A stretch of DNA of 64,000 nucleotides from Amphirosellinia nigrospora (lineage: Eukaryota > Ascomycota > Sordariomycetes > Xylariales > Xylariaceae). The notes under the pieces were generated by a model. That model did no database searches. It was not told the DNA's origin and was given only the letters and a program-made list of their open reading frames with translations. Below, in pieces: positions 23,341 through 36,110 of this stretch (positions are counted from its first letter, which is position 1; each line of letters begins with the position of its first letter). The stretch lies in the NCBI GenBank assembly GCA_004123355.1, contig SCHM01000002.1, forward strand, positions 4,809,569 to 4,873,568, written 5' to 3'. The translations under genes were made by a program, and so were the position numbers.

Positions 23341-25167
23341 GTTGTACAACTAATGTAATGAGCTTATGTTTTTGAGCAACCCAAGCGGCTATCGATGCCA
23401 ACCTCTGCAACCATGTAAGTCGAAAAAGTCGGAGGTTAGTCTGTCTCCCTCAGACGAAACAGGATCATCGTAGGTAGTTCGCAGTCATAGTCACGCCATG
23501 TTCGATACCCAAGTCTGGTACTAAGTAAGTAAATAAGTACCTGCCTGGCCTGCCCAAGTAGGTACCCCGTTAGCGCCGACCCAAGCTGTCGGGACTCGGG
23601 CTAGACCCCCAGAGAGCAGAGCAGAGCGCTGGGGCCTGCCTTGCCTGGGCTGCGCAACTGCAACTGCGGGCGGGCGGGCGGCAACGCACCCTGCGCCTAG
23701 CGGCTGCAGCCCGTGTGCCGGGGTGGCCTGGCCACGGCCGTCGGGATGGGCACGCATGCGGTATCATTCAGATCGTCGAGGAGACCTACTTGTGTACTTA
23801 GGTAAGTACCCTACCTACGCACGGTACTTGCTCGTTGGAATAAGTGGCATGTCGCCTGATACGAAGCCCTCCTATACCTACTTAGATTCATCGAGCAATT
23901 ATAGGTACCCAATTCCAGCGTTTCAATACTCTCTACCTAGGTAAGTAGCTGGGGCGATTGACGTCGTCCACGTATCAATCAATTGACGGCTATCTCATCT
24001 CTCCCCTCATCATACATAGCTTTCGGCCGTTACATGCATATAAACCTTGTTTCCTCCGATCCAATGACAGGCCATCGTCCCGTCAAGGCGCTTAGAAGTT
24101 TAACAATGGCATAAGATTTCGCATGTTTCATCTTCAAGTGGTTTTTCACTCGCCTATCATGCATCGCGATCGTGCCTATCTATTAGCGGACAGTCGGATA
24201 GACATCCCCCTCTCAATCATGAAAATAAACCACATTGAGTATGTCATATATGTGGATGAGACGATGATGCGTGTAAGATGGGTGTTTCAAAAATGTAATA
24301 ATATGTGATAATAAAGACAACGCTGGTATTAAGCAATCTGCTTCGTTTACTTATCGCTGCCCCGTCATCCCGAGTACGCCACGCCCGGTAGATCGTCCTC
24401 TAGAGAGCGGCGACGTTGTCGCAGCCTATCTATGTAAATTGGTATCAAATGGGTATTCTGAATGCGCCGTAGTCCCATGCCCCGAAAAAGGTATGCCCAT
24501 CTTCACACGAAATGTTTCTCAGACCATCCAATCCGAACATTCTCGTTAGGCATTGGGGCTGGTCATTCGTCCCTGGTGAGCCACGTGAAGATGAGAAAAA
24601 AAAAAAAAAAAAAAACCAATCCAAGACGAATATCAAAACAGGCCCTTTCCTCCTCAATCTCTAACCGGGGCCCAATTCTGTAGAACGCCATTACATGATG
24701 CAGGGGGTAGTAGTGAGTCTCGAGTCCAGTTCCCATCGCCATATCAGACTACCGTGCCGACCGTACCAATGCCATGCCATACTAACCGACCGCCTGCCTA
24801 GCCAAGTATTTATGAAAAAGTCCAATAATGATGATGTATGTAGATGGAGTGGAGTGTTCGTCATTACTCCGGGTATCATTGTGAAAAGCCCAATATGCTG
24901 TCATGTGCCGTAACCTAGACCGAGCTGAGACCAAAAGAAAAAAAAATCAAGAGAAGACCAACAAAAGACCTCTCTCTCTCTCCAATATTGCTGAGTGTGT
25001 GGGGATCAGGTAAAAAGTCAAGTAATATCTGATAGCACCAAGAAAGTTCTGACAAGATAAAACAGAATATCGTGTCTCGCCAATCGCTAATTCGCTGACG
25101 CGGACAGGGAAAAATCAAGTCGCTAAAGGATCAGGCATCTGGCCCCGTCAATGAGGTGGGACCTTCA
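23341..25167. other. Intergenic with simple repeats
   Basis: No supportable gene. It contains several GTAGGTAC/TACCTA words (23520-23580, 23800-23945), an A run of about 20 at 24596-24615 and a short CT run near 24970. Confidence 0.5.
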
Positions 25168-26363
25168 CTAAAAGCGTACTGGCATCGGTTTCCCTTCCAT
25201 CCACTTGGGATCCAGCCAACCGATTGCGTTGTAGGCCGTCCAGAGCTTGGACGCCTTGTTCACGTCGATTTTGCAAGCTTGCTGGGCGTCCGTCTTACGG
25301 AACTCCTTTCCGCCGATACATTGGCGCCGTCCGCAGAAGATGCGCCGTTTGCTCGTCAGGTACACGGCACACGTCAACCGCAAGCTGGATGCGAGTTGTA
25401 GCTCCTCGGCGTGTAGGAGATGGCGGTGCGGATCCTTGGAAAGATCCGTGACCCCCGTCTTCCACTCCACCTTGAGGCTGCTGATGATGCCAGGCTTAGA
25501 GTCGAGTGAACTCAGAGGCGGGCACAGGTCGTCGATGGAATCAAAGTCATCATCGGCCCGGTTTTGGGTAGGTCGGCGGGAGTAGGGTCCGGAGTGGAGC
25601 TGGGCACGCGGGCGATGGACTTGGTCGACCGGCAGTAGCCGTAGAGGGGCCCGGGCCGGCACGAATGGGTCGAGGCTTGGTGGGAGTAGGTTTGGCGGCT
25701 GCGGCGGGTTTGGGTTTGGTGACCTTGGGTGCCCTGGCAGGCTTGACACGCTGCGCCTCCTTGCGGACGGGCTGCGGGTGGCGGCGGGTAGGATGCGCTG
25801 CAGCTTGAATTGTCGGTGCTGTGCCTGAGCCCGCCGGTCCAAGATGAGCTGATCGCGCTCTCTCTGCAGCCACGCCTTGCGATTCTCCTGGTATTTCTTC
25901 ATCACTTGCGACTTGAAGGCCAGAACTAATTGATAATCCTCCTCATTGGGTGGCGACGACTCTCTGAAGAGTTGAGCGGGCCGGGCCGAGACATGGTCAT
26001 CCACAATTCGTCTGGCGTCGGTGGATTCGTCCGTCATGTCCTCGACACAAACAGGGGTGCTGTGCAGGAGGACTTGCGACATCGTGGACCGGATACAATA
26101 TAGGGTCCTTCGTGGACGTCGCGACACCGTTCATGACGTGGTCATCGTGTTTGGTGGCCGGTGAGATCGGCGGAGAGAGCGGTGGGACAATTGAACTCAG
26201 ACGTCGTTGCGGATGGAACTAATTGGACCAACCGACATGGACATCTTTTGCATCGAGTTACGTTGTTGCCGTTCGCCATGTGTGCGAATGACTGCAACTT
26301 GGGCGGTTCCGGTGGTGACATCAGGTTGCTGATGTCACAGGTCTTCTTAGATGTCGACGCCAT
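25168..26363 (-). CDS. SWIRM-domain protein (Fun19/YOR338W-like)
   Basis: SWIRM domains are small helical modules found in chromatin and transcription proteins; fungal members of this type have a disordered N-terminus and a C-terminal SWIRM. The domain lies at 25168-25560: DPHRHLLHAEELQLASSLRL, YLTSKRRIF, then FRKTDAQQACKIDVNKASKL. The N-terminus starts at ATG 26363 with MASTSKKTCDISNLMSPPEP. Further conserved pieces lie in other frames: SIVPPLSPPISPATK (near 26190-26150), TKDPILYPVHD (near 26100), AFKSQVMKKYQENRKAWLQR (near 25900), and a Lys/Pro-rich linker KVTKPKPAAAAKPTPTKPRP (near 25700). The coding sequence therefore changes frame about five times in 1.2 kb, like the neighbouring genes. 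No intron is required by what I see, though small ones cannot be excluded. Confidence 0.75.
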
Positions 26364-29300
26364 GACGATTCTGTCGTGGTATGGCGTAGACGAAGTGAGA
26401 AGGGGAAGGGAGTGTGGGAGTGGGTGGGCGTTGTAGGTATTTGAGAGCCGGGAGCCATGGAAGAGTGCCAGGCAACAAGGTGTGTTGGTTTGTAAGCCAC
26501 AATCACCGTGAAGCTGAGGGGTGGCGAATGGGGTTGGGCACGCGCGGCGTGACTCAATTGCAGGTATCCAGGTATACTCGTAGTAATACTGTTGGATGCA
26601 ATTGAAAATGCATGCGACCGGTCGATGGAGGGAAGGGAATGAATTGGAGGGGTAGTTGGTCCAAATACAGTCGAATTGACAGAGAGCCAAAGAAACAGTG
26701 TGAGGGTGATGGCAAGTTGAGGGTGTGGCTCCGCTGTTCTTGTTGGTTCCACGGAGGTGTGATGGATGAATACGTCCAATATATAGTAGTAGGATGGAGA
26801 GTGGGGGTGCTAGCTGAGGGTGAAGCAAGCGACAATTGATCTCGGGGATAAATTGAGACGTAAGCTCTGAGAAGGAGGAAGAGGAAGAAGAGGAAGCAGT
26901 AGGAATTGATGATCGAGGCTGTTCCTACAATGCGTAGCCCGTTCTTATTAAGAATGAGAATTATCCCAGAAGAAACAATGGGGGCCTGGACAATGCCCAT
27001 TTATACCCCAGTTCGATTCTAGATTGAGGCAGGAACCGATGAGAGCGGACGGCGGAACGAATGGTAACACAGTCTATTGACTGGCCAGAGTGGACTATCC
27101 GAGGAGAGCAAATGGACGAGGCGAACCCAACCTAATCTCCGGTGTAAGTGGTAAGTGGTTAAGTGGTACCTTTATAAGGTTGAAGGGGTTTAGGTTGTCG
27201 GAGCTGGGGCGTTGTTGTATGCAGCACTGCGCAACCAGGTAATTCACAAGCCCTGGGCGGGCGAGCGATCTAAAGTCCGATAGTCGTTCGGAAGTATTAC
27301 CCATGCGGGACAGCGGAGTGAGAGATAGGTAATACTATCACCGAGCATAGGTACGTACGTTGGGTGGCAAATGGAGAGCGACGAGCCTTGGCTAACAACC
27401 ATATAAGGTAGCAAGTTGAGGTAGTGTAGTGGCGCACAAGAATGGAGTGAAGAGAGAGGGAAAATAGTTCCATCCGAAGGGGAAAGGATAAAGAACGAGA
27501 AGAAGGTCGTGAAGGTCTGTACCTAATGTACCCAAATGGGTGTGTGAAGCCTAATTGATTGGAGACTTGTTGAGTAAGTGAGGGTGGATGAGCAGGCAAC
27601 TCAATTCAATGTCACGGCGGACAGGCACCAGTAGTTGTATGTACCGTCCAGGCCCAAAACTATATCACTTCGAGTGTCAAGATTTAGAGTTAGGTACGGA
27701 GGTAGCGCGTAAGTAGGTTCTCGGCTCTCCCTGCACCTCAGCGGGATCATGGATGGGGCTGGTGAGGGAAGGTTGGGTTGGGTAGGTAGGGTACAGTAGA
27801 TAGAGTGCAATACCGCATGCGTGTAAGTGGTTTGAGACAATTCGGTATGTAGACACAAACGTGGATGTCTCCTGATGGGCGTGGTGGTGGTGCTGTGGTG
27901 GTGCTGCCGTGGAAGCAGCCGTGTTAGTGGTGTCGTGAAATAAAGAGTCACACTCCCCTCCCGCCCCTCCACCACGCCCACTACCGCCCACGTCAGTCAG
28001 TCATCAGGTACAGGCCGTGGAGGTAGCGCAGGGCAGATGCAACATGGGGCGCAGGGTGGCATCGTTGGCTGATTCTGGCACCGAGCAACCGTCCTGCATT
28101 GTGGCAGCACCAAGCAGCACAAAGGGCCCAGAGGGGCGAAGGTATCTCGTGTACCCCCGTCTCAGCGGTACCTTGGGGGCCGCCCAAGTGACTCTACCTC
28201 TTACAGGACTCTTAGTCGGCTGCTGCAAGGGTTGTCCAATCAGAAGACCAATGTTGCTGCGTCCACCTCAGCCAACCATCGCCGGGCATACACAAATTCT
28301 AACCGAAAACGGCATTCTGCAGCAAGGGGGCCCCTTGACCGGTGAATTGATGAATCACTGGCGCGATCCCTGCAAGCAAGGCCCACAGGGCAGAGTACGG
28401 TGAACTCGATATCAAGTGAGTGAGTGAGTGTTAGGCAGTGTGGTAGGTATGATTACATTGCCGTGATCAATTTTTAAGGTTGAACAATCTCGTCCTACGC
28501 GCCACTGCGTAACATGAACTACTAAGTACGACCTACACCAGAGTTAGCCTTTTTCTCCTAGAGGCACGGTTCCAATCCTCCAATCCCATTCGCGTAGCCA
28601 TCTGGTGCGACAGTTTGCAGTTCGTCCCGCTATCCGCCAATGACAGCATCCCAAGTATCTTGGACATGTTGGTCTGAGTTGTGTGTTTCAACAGTGGATT
28701 TCGGACGGGCCATGCTAAACAAAGAGTGGACGACGATATTTCAACAATTTGCAGGTTGTCACTCGCCAATGCGCATGCTGAGCAGGTAGAAGAGTGTAGA
28801 TATGTAAAGCATTTGTGATACCTAATCTGGCGGGTCCCACAACCCGCCTGAGACTCCGATGGCGATCCCCAATTGGCTCAAATCCTCCTCTGGTCGACGA
28901 AACAACTCCTCAACGTTGTTGCGACGAGACACGTTGGGTACCAACATCGATACAACTCTAATTAAGAACAATACATCTCACCTCCCTGTCTTTATTTCTT
29001 GCTTGCCTGCTTGCTTGCTTCCGTGGAACATGTCATGCTAGGTATGCCATGGCGTATTTGGGCAGTACAGGCGCGTGTGGACCGGCCGTAGTGGAATAAC
29101 CCTTTTCTTCACCTACGTACGAGTAGGCAGGTCTTAACACCACCTGCATTTACGTACAGTTTGAATAATACCTGTGTTACAGCTGAGCTGGGTTGGATAT
29201 CTGTACAACGTTCACTAATCCTGCGAGTATGCAACCTACTGTCAGCTAACGTAAGTACTACCTACATATGGAGTCGAATGGCGTGCGTAAATCTATGCAC

Positions 29301-32300
29301 AGAGAGGCGCCCAATCCTCGGTTATTGGCGGATCAGATTTGGAGTCCATTACCTATATTGGTAGTCTCTGGAGCCTGCTGAAGAATCAAAGCGCAGGCAG
29401 TACCTAATGATGGCGGCTCTAGTCTGGGTAAAGGTAGTGTACTGTCGAGACATCACGATCGCTAGTAGCACGGATACTGCCGCCATTTGCGGAGCAAAAC
29501 AAGAATCATGTAAGTCTCACCTTCTTGGTCGTTAGCGGTCAATTGTGCATTTTTTTTGAATCAGAGGGGCTCGATTGTTCATCGCGCACAAGCTCCAACG
29601 AAGCGTGCCACCGGCCCAATTGGAGACAAATAGGTAGCGGCGCAAGAAGGAAGCATAAATGCCATGCCATGCCATTGCGTCGCGACGGGCACGAGTTGTT
29701 TGTATACAACGAAGCAAGGCAGACGACACACTGCAAGAATTGGTAGGGTCTGGGCTGCGCAGAGTCGTCTCAGCAGCCAGGCAATCATAAGTCGGGCAAT
29801 TTATCGGACGGTATCCATTGGTTCCGAAATGACCAGTTGTTCGCTGCCGTGTTGCTTCTGCCTGCCCAGCTGCAGCGCGGCATGATGCTATTGCCTGGTA
29901 TAAGCTGGCTGACGCGACTAGTGTCAGTTGTGCTGTGCTCTGTCGATGGAATACCGATAGCCTGACTGGTCGATGGCGGTGCTTTTTTGCTTCGTCATGT
30001 CATGGTAGCCTTAGCAGGCCGGCCTGTCCTTTCTCTTCATCCTCGCTTTATCTCCGAATGGCGAATAACAGATAACGGATGGCGGATGGCGGATGGCGGA
30101 TGGCGGATGGCGGATGGCGGATGGCGGATGGCGGATGGCGGATGGCGGATAAGGCGGGAAAAAGACACCATGGTTTCTACAGTAGCATGTTTTGAGTGTG
30201 TACTTTGTGGGTTTTGCGCTATGCGGCTGTGTGTCTACCTCTTACTGTAGGTACCTCTAATGGTGTCATGGTGCCGTGGTGCCGTGGTGGAAGAAGCCCT
30301 GTGGCCCTCGGAACACACGAGTGGGAACAAGATAACTTAACTGTAAGTACAAGATTTCGGAGCTCGGGGCGACGTAAAGCAAGGAGATGCTTCGCGGACA
30401 AATAATGACCAATTGCACACGAGAATTGGACGTGGATGGGGTTGAGAGACTGCGTTGGCTTTGTTTGTTATGCAGCAGCCTGCCTTGAGTGAGTCATTCT
30501 TTGATGGCAAGGAAATGCATGGAAGCCGCAGAAATTCTGAGGCGAAGATGAGACACAGAAAATAAAGTATACATACAGTACTAGTAAATCTACCATCAAT
30601 TCAATCCATCATCAATTGATCCACGCTACGCTCCTCGTGGTGAGGTGCAATTGGGCAATTTTCCTAATTCTCAATTCTTCGCTATGGTCATTGGCTCACA
30701 TCGAATTAGGCCGGCCGCTGGGCATGCATCTACTGCCCCTTACCGTTTAGCGCATACGTTCCCGCAGTCCTGCAAGATTAAGCTCCCCCAAGCTTCCATG
30801 TCGCTTTTGGGCGTGTACCTTTGTGCCACAACAAGTACCGATACCAATGCCGGCCTTGGGGATACATGTCCATGGATCGCAAAGCCCCCATCATGTGTCG
30901 ACTGCCAAAGTCACGAGCCCACACCTTTGCACTAGACAGACACCAGATAGCCAAGATAGTGTGTGCCATTTATTAATAGTCTGTCCAAGCCTGAACTATC
31001 ATACAGGTACATGGTAGGCGTAAACACCTGGGCAGACCTGGGCATCTATATTATACTATTATACGGAGTACAAGTTTGTAGACAGTAAATTGATAAGCGG
31101 GTTCTATGGAAAGATAAGCCCCGCTCGCTCTCGGCCATCAATTCGGTTCGTTCCGTCTCGATGACGAGGTCAATGGTCGTATAATCATATCCGCCACGCG
31201 TTTCTTATATGGATTGGGTCCGTCGGCGATATCAGTAGACTTTAGATAGGCCACAATCAGAAAGTGCCGGACTCGGGAGGTTTAAATGCAAGGGAACAAA
31301 GTACATACATTAGGTTGTTATATGTCAGAGGTACCTAGGTAGAGTTTAATGTCGTGTGCTGTATGCTGCAAGCGTGGCCGCCCGCCCTACATAGGTAGCG
31401 TCTGTACTGTAGGTACACTAAATGGTGTCCCCTGTAGCACTGCCTGCCGCACTACGTCACGGATAGGGGGGAGGCCACGGGCGTGGTTCTGGGCGTGGAT
31501 GGCTCCGAGATAGACCCGCTTAATACAACCTATCCAGGTACCTACAGATAACCTTAGAATGATGCTGTCTATCTACTCGAATCTCCTCCCCAAGGCGGCC
31601 GAATTGTTCATATTGATGGACTTATCAGCATCATACTAGCGCCATCCACACCCTAGGTATGTTGATTTTGACTCTGGCATTGTAATTGGAATGTACCTAG
31701 ATAAGATACAGAACGTGGTCCCTATCCCGACGGATCCGGTACCCCACAGAGGTAGGCAATTAATTACTTAGTCATTTCATAAACGCCGCCATACTTCCGA
31801 TAAAGCCACCCATATTCAACCCACCCATGCACATATGTACTCGCCCGAACTGCACCCGGATCGCCCGCATGGTAGAGATCACCAGACAGCTCTTGATTAT
31901 TCTATAACCTGATAATCAATTCTCGCCCTCCATGGCTGGCGTGGGTTTGATTATGAGCTCAACATTCGAGGCTGAATGACCAATTGACCGCTGTAGAAGA
32001 ACTGCTCCCGACAACTAAGGAAGATTCATAGTGCCACTTTCGGTTTGTATGTATCTGTCCTAATTCCCCGAGGCTTCTACGGACGGACTCGGATACGATA
32101 TACCAGGCGCTCCAGGCCATGATTTAAGTAAGTGTTACTAAGCTGGGTGCTCACCTACCTGGATACTCCAGCGTGATGCCGGAATTGCTCACCCTCGTAC
32201 AAGCTTGGTTCGTCTTTAGTGTACGTGGATGACGCCAAGTCACACTACTTGGAAGCTTCATGCCATGATTCTATCATGATTATTTATAATCTTATATAAT

Positions 32301-35300
32301 CACCAGCGTTCTGAAACGAACCTGTTGGCGACTTACACTACAGAGTTGACCTCGGATTGACCCATCCAATGGACGAATCAAACGTGATCAGGCGCCCCCA
32401 TTGGTGTGCCCGGTTGTTTGGAGACTTGAGGTGTGCACGGTAACCTAATCTCCAATCTCCAATCTCCATGATCTGTCACGGCAAGCCTACCGCGGCACGA
32501 ACCTTGTTTTCAATCGTCCCCAAACATGTTGTCAAACTTGTCCCCTCCGCCCACTTAGCACTTGGCACTTAACACCCAGCACTTACAAGTAGCACTTACG
32601 AGTAGCAGGTCTCACCGGTCCATGGCCGATGTGGTGTGTTCGGATGTGTACCGGAGAGACATGCCATGATTCGGTCCCTCCACTTCCACGGAATACGATA
32701 TCATGGCCAAGATATCTCGCCATCCAGGACACAGATTGGACTCTCTGTGCTCACATCCGGACACCATCTCTAGCATGCTCTGATCATGCTCATCTGATTC
32801 CCGATGGTCACTTGACCTCAACGATCCCCACCGCCGGGGGGATGGTGTATCACCATCCATAGTCAGGCGCCACAATGGGGTCTTTATTCTGTCTGATGGT
32901 GTACGAGCCCACTTTCTCATCATTTTCACATGCAACATGCGCCCTGCAGAGCGCAATACAACATGCATCGGCCAGGTTGGAAGCTGAAGCAAGGTTACCA
33001 CACGCTTGCGACATCCGAGTTACACCACCTATCTTGTTCCTCGAAACGTCTTTTGAGTTGGCAGATTGGTTGTTTTATTTAAGTTGTACAAAAAGATGAA
33101 GAGACGTCTTGGATCTTTTTTGTTTTTCCCCCCTTCCATTTGCGCTGGCAAGGCCCTCGTAATTCAATTGAGGAACATCCCAGACTAAGCGAACGTGGGG
33201 AGCTGAGCAACCTTGAAGCTACCTAGTACCTCTTACCTCTTACTTAGTATAGGAGGGAATTATGTAACCTGGTCCCTTGCGGTATTACCTACCCCTCCAA
33301 CCCCTCACTCAATACTCAATACTCAATATTGAATCCAGCATTGTCTCGGATGGGGTCTGTATGTACCCCTCCACCCCACTGACGTTAAGGCAAACCACTG
33401 TCAGTGGCTGAACCGAACGACCTACTTGTCGATTTTTTAGACACCTGCATGGGACTCTTCTATCGATAAGTTTTTGATATTTTCACTACTGTACCTATAT
33501 TACTACCTAACAAAGATGAGGCCCAAATTACGTAACATCTGTGAAGTGAGTGGCTCTGGACATGGCTTCCCTATTTCATTTCATAAATAAGTAGGTTAGG
33601 GCAAGGCAAATAGAGGTAGGTACAGGGCAATAGTGTGCTGCTGTACTGTACCATACCTACATACCTAGAGCCACCTAACCTACCTACTAAGTGAAAACCC
33701 CTCACGGTAGATTCTGCTGTCGCCTACTCCATTACTTCTACAACCTCAAGTGATTATCCACCGTCATTTGTTTTAAACGACAGACGTAGTAAAATCCGTG
33801 TGCTCCATCCTCGGCTTCCACAACAGGCACGGCGACGCTCTCTCTCTCTCTATGCGCTCCCTCTCATTCCTCGGTCTAAACCCAACTTAGGCTAGGCAGA
33901 CAGTAGATTGGACAGACGTGGGCGACTCTCACACCCCCGCCCTCAATCATGACTTTCTCTCGCTTCTCTTTTCTGCTCTTGGGCCGCCAACCACGATGGG
34001 GAGCCCTCTCTCCCCGGTTTCACCATCCGGCTATGCCGAGATCTGGGGCTCCCTCCGTGTCGCCGAGCTCTTCTCTTTCCGCTGTAAATGAGAGTCCATC
34101 CATTCATCTATGTTGTATGCTTGCTTGCTTGTTTGCCCTCTTGCTTGCTCGTCTACATATGTAGGTAGGCTAGGTTTAGGTATGGAAAGAAGCTTTGCCC
34201 AACCGTCAAGAGCCCGGCGACACCTTTCTCCTATTCGAGGTCCCCGCGCGGTCGCAGTCTGCGTCTTGGGTCTATGTCTTGACAATGTCCCTCTGCTGTA
34301 CGGGGTCGTCAGCCTGCATTGGCCAACGCAGTTCCTGTTCCTCGCGTGATTCTCCGCTTCCAGTAGTAGATGGACGTGCCTCGAAATCCTACATTGCGCT
34401 GAGCATAGAATGCATTCCTTTTATTCCCGGAAATGCAGGTGGCAGAGGTTCTTCCAATCTACTCTGTAACTGCGTTTCCCGGCCCTCACCAAAGCTCCCA
34501 CCAAGCGGTACGCAGTTCCTATCCAGACGTGAACGAAACATGGGAAAACCCCACGTTGGTTGCGCATCCCACGTCCCGCATCGTGGCTCCACAGCGCGCC
34601 GGCGAATAGCCACTCACGTTGCCGCTGGCTAGGAACGACGGGTTTCCAGAGCCTTGGCTCGCTCAGGACATAATGCGCGGCTCACGGCGTGCTATGCGGT
34701 TTTTACTGGTAATGCTAGATCGTCATAGTTCTCGTCCTTGGCCTCGGCATGGCCTGGTTGGCGTCTCCATCTTGCGACGGCTCGTCACCGTCGTGTATAG
34801 AGCCAAACAGACCCTGGCTGATGATGTGCATTGCGGTGCAGCTCAACATGCCCACGGCCTAACTGCGTCATGCCGGAAAATCTGACATCTCACGGATGGG
34901 TAACCACTTGACTGCCTACCTTACCTACCTACCTACCTGGACATGCAGCGCGAACATTACTGGTTCGGTCAGCACGTCGAGCCAGACTTTGGCTCCCCAA
35001 TCGCGTCTTCGGTGATCCTAAACATGCACGATTATCACTGCCCGTTTCCTTGCCGTCACTCTCGGCCACTCTTGCCTCGTTGATTGCCGTGCTGGCGTTG
35101 CGCTATTCCTATTTGTCGCCGAGTCGTCTGACTGATGGCAGGCCTGACTGTCTATGCCCGCCTACTGGTTCGCTATTGATCCTGCTGCTCGTTCTATTGC
35201 CCTTCCGCGTCGTTGGTGGGACATGAGTCAAGGACGGGGAAGGTGAGGAGACGGCCCTCGGTAGCTGGGTCTGTGCTGTGGGCCTCAGTTATTTCTTTCC

Positions 35301-35576
35301 GCCGGCTTCTCTCCGCGTGTAGGAAATGTCGCATTTTTTCGTCACTAGTTCCAGACCTTGCCTTTTTACTTCAAGCGCACGGACAGCATCGGGCTATTGC
35401 ATTTAAAAGGGAGCCCAAGATAACAAGCAGAGACATTCGGCCGTTCTTTCATCACTATCCCCCATATGCTCTAATCCACTAGATCAGAACGGGCAAGACA
35501 AACGGAACTCGGCCGGGAATACCAGCCAACGAAGCCTCCGGAGACGAAGGAACGAACGAAAGCAAGCAAGCAAACA
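26364..35576. other. 9.2-kb interval with no supportable gene
   Basis: The base composition is ordinary, not RIP-like, yet no open frame has recognisable content. It is rich in TACCTA/TAGGTA words (for example 33590-33690 and 34910-34940), CT runs (33839-33852) and TTGC repeats (29000, 34120), and holds one 7-bp tandem array (30077-30150). It may contain long 5' leaders of the divergent SWIRM and Nudix genes, noncoding transcripts, or genes hidden by frame errors. Confidence 0.5.
30077..30150. repeat. Minisatellite, GGATGGC, about 10.5 copies
   Basis: 74 bp of near-perfect 7-base units. The preceding GAATGGCGAATAACAGATAAC looks like a decayed version. The unit is not a multiple of three, so the open frames crossing it are not coding. 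Confidence 0.9.
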
Positions 35577-36110
35577 ATGGCGGAAAGCCGGTGGAAAAGC
35601 ACAATGTACCCGTCGGACCTCTTCGTCGAGTCCTGCGGCGCTATCGTCTTCGACGTGGCTGCTGCGCCCGGCAAAAAGGTGTGCCTCCTCAACCTCATTA
35701 GAAGTGGCGAGTGGGTGCTCCCAAGGGCCGACGCAACTGCCACGAGACGCGGCAGGAGGCGGCATGCCGCGAGGTGCGTGGAGTCTGGGTATGGCATCAT
35801 CCTCCTCCCCATCACGCTTTCGACGCGCGCTCCCTCGGCGGCCGAGCCACACAATGTCAAGGACGTCCCGCGCGTATACGAAGATATCATCGAGCCGTTC
35901 ATGCTCGACGTCCGCGACCTCGGCAAGAAGGGCGTCAAACTGGTCTGGTGGTTCGTCGCCGAGCTGGACCAGGACGGCCTGGAGGGCAAGGAACAGGGCG
36001 AGGATTCGTTCCGCCCCGAGTGGGTGGACCTCGATGACGCACTGCAGCGCCTTACGTTCCAAAGAGACCGAACTGTTCTGTCACGCGCTATTGAGCTCGT
36101 CGAGGGCTAG
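35577..36110 (+). CDS. Nudix hydrolase (Aps1/diphosphoinositol-phosphate type)
   Basis: Nudix enzymes cleave nucleoside diphosphates linked to another group; fungal relatives with this sequence style act on diadenosine polyphosphates or diphosphoinositol phosphates. The start MAESRWKSTMYPSD is followed by VESCGAIVFDV and GEWVLP, and after the box by LLPITLSTRAP, VKLVWWFVAEL and a C-terminal helix. The ATG at 35577 has an ACA-ATGG context. The open frame of 177 residues is misleading. The box itself is encoded in the next frame as GRRNCHETRQEAACREV, entered at a CCC run (35720-35722) and left near 35780. Adding one base at the first point and two at the second gives a full GX5EX7REVxEExG box and a 178-residue protein. 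Substrate is inferred. Confidence 0.85.
   Translation: MAESRWKSTMYPSDLFVESCGAIVFDVAAAPGKKVCLLNLIRSGEWVLPRADATATRRGRRRHAARCVESGYGIILLPITLSTRAPSAAEPHNVKDVPRVYEDIIEPFMLDVRDLGKKGVKLVWWFVAELDQDGLEGKEQGEDSFRPEWVDLDDALQRLTFQRDRTVLSRAIELVEG

Noticed and set aside
24590-24620. Long A run as the tail of a LINE or processed gene copy
   Set aside because: No coding remnant upstream and no flanking duplication; treated as simple sequence.
26142-26828. A 228-residue minus-strand frame
   Set aside because: Only its last part, after the ATG at 26363, resembles a SWIRM-protein N-terminus; the upstream part is low-complexity, untranslated-looking sequence.
29987-30250. A repeat protein with WRMADGG units
   Set aside because: It is a translation of the 7-bp minisatellite, which cycles through all frames.
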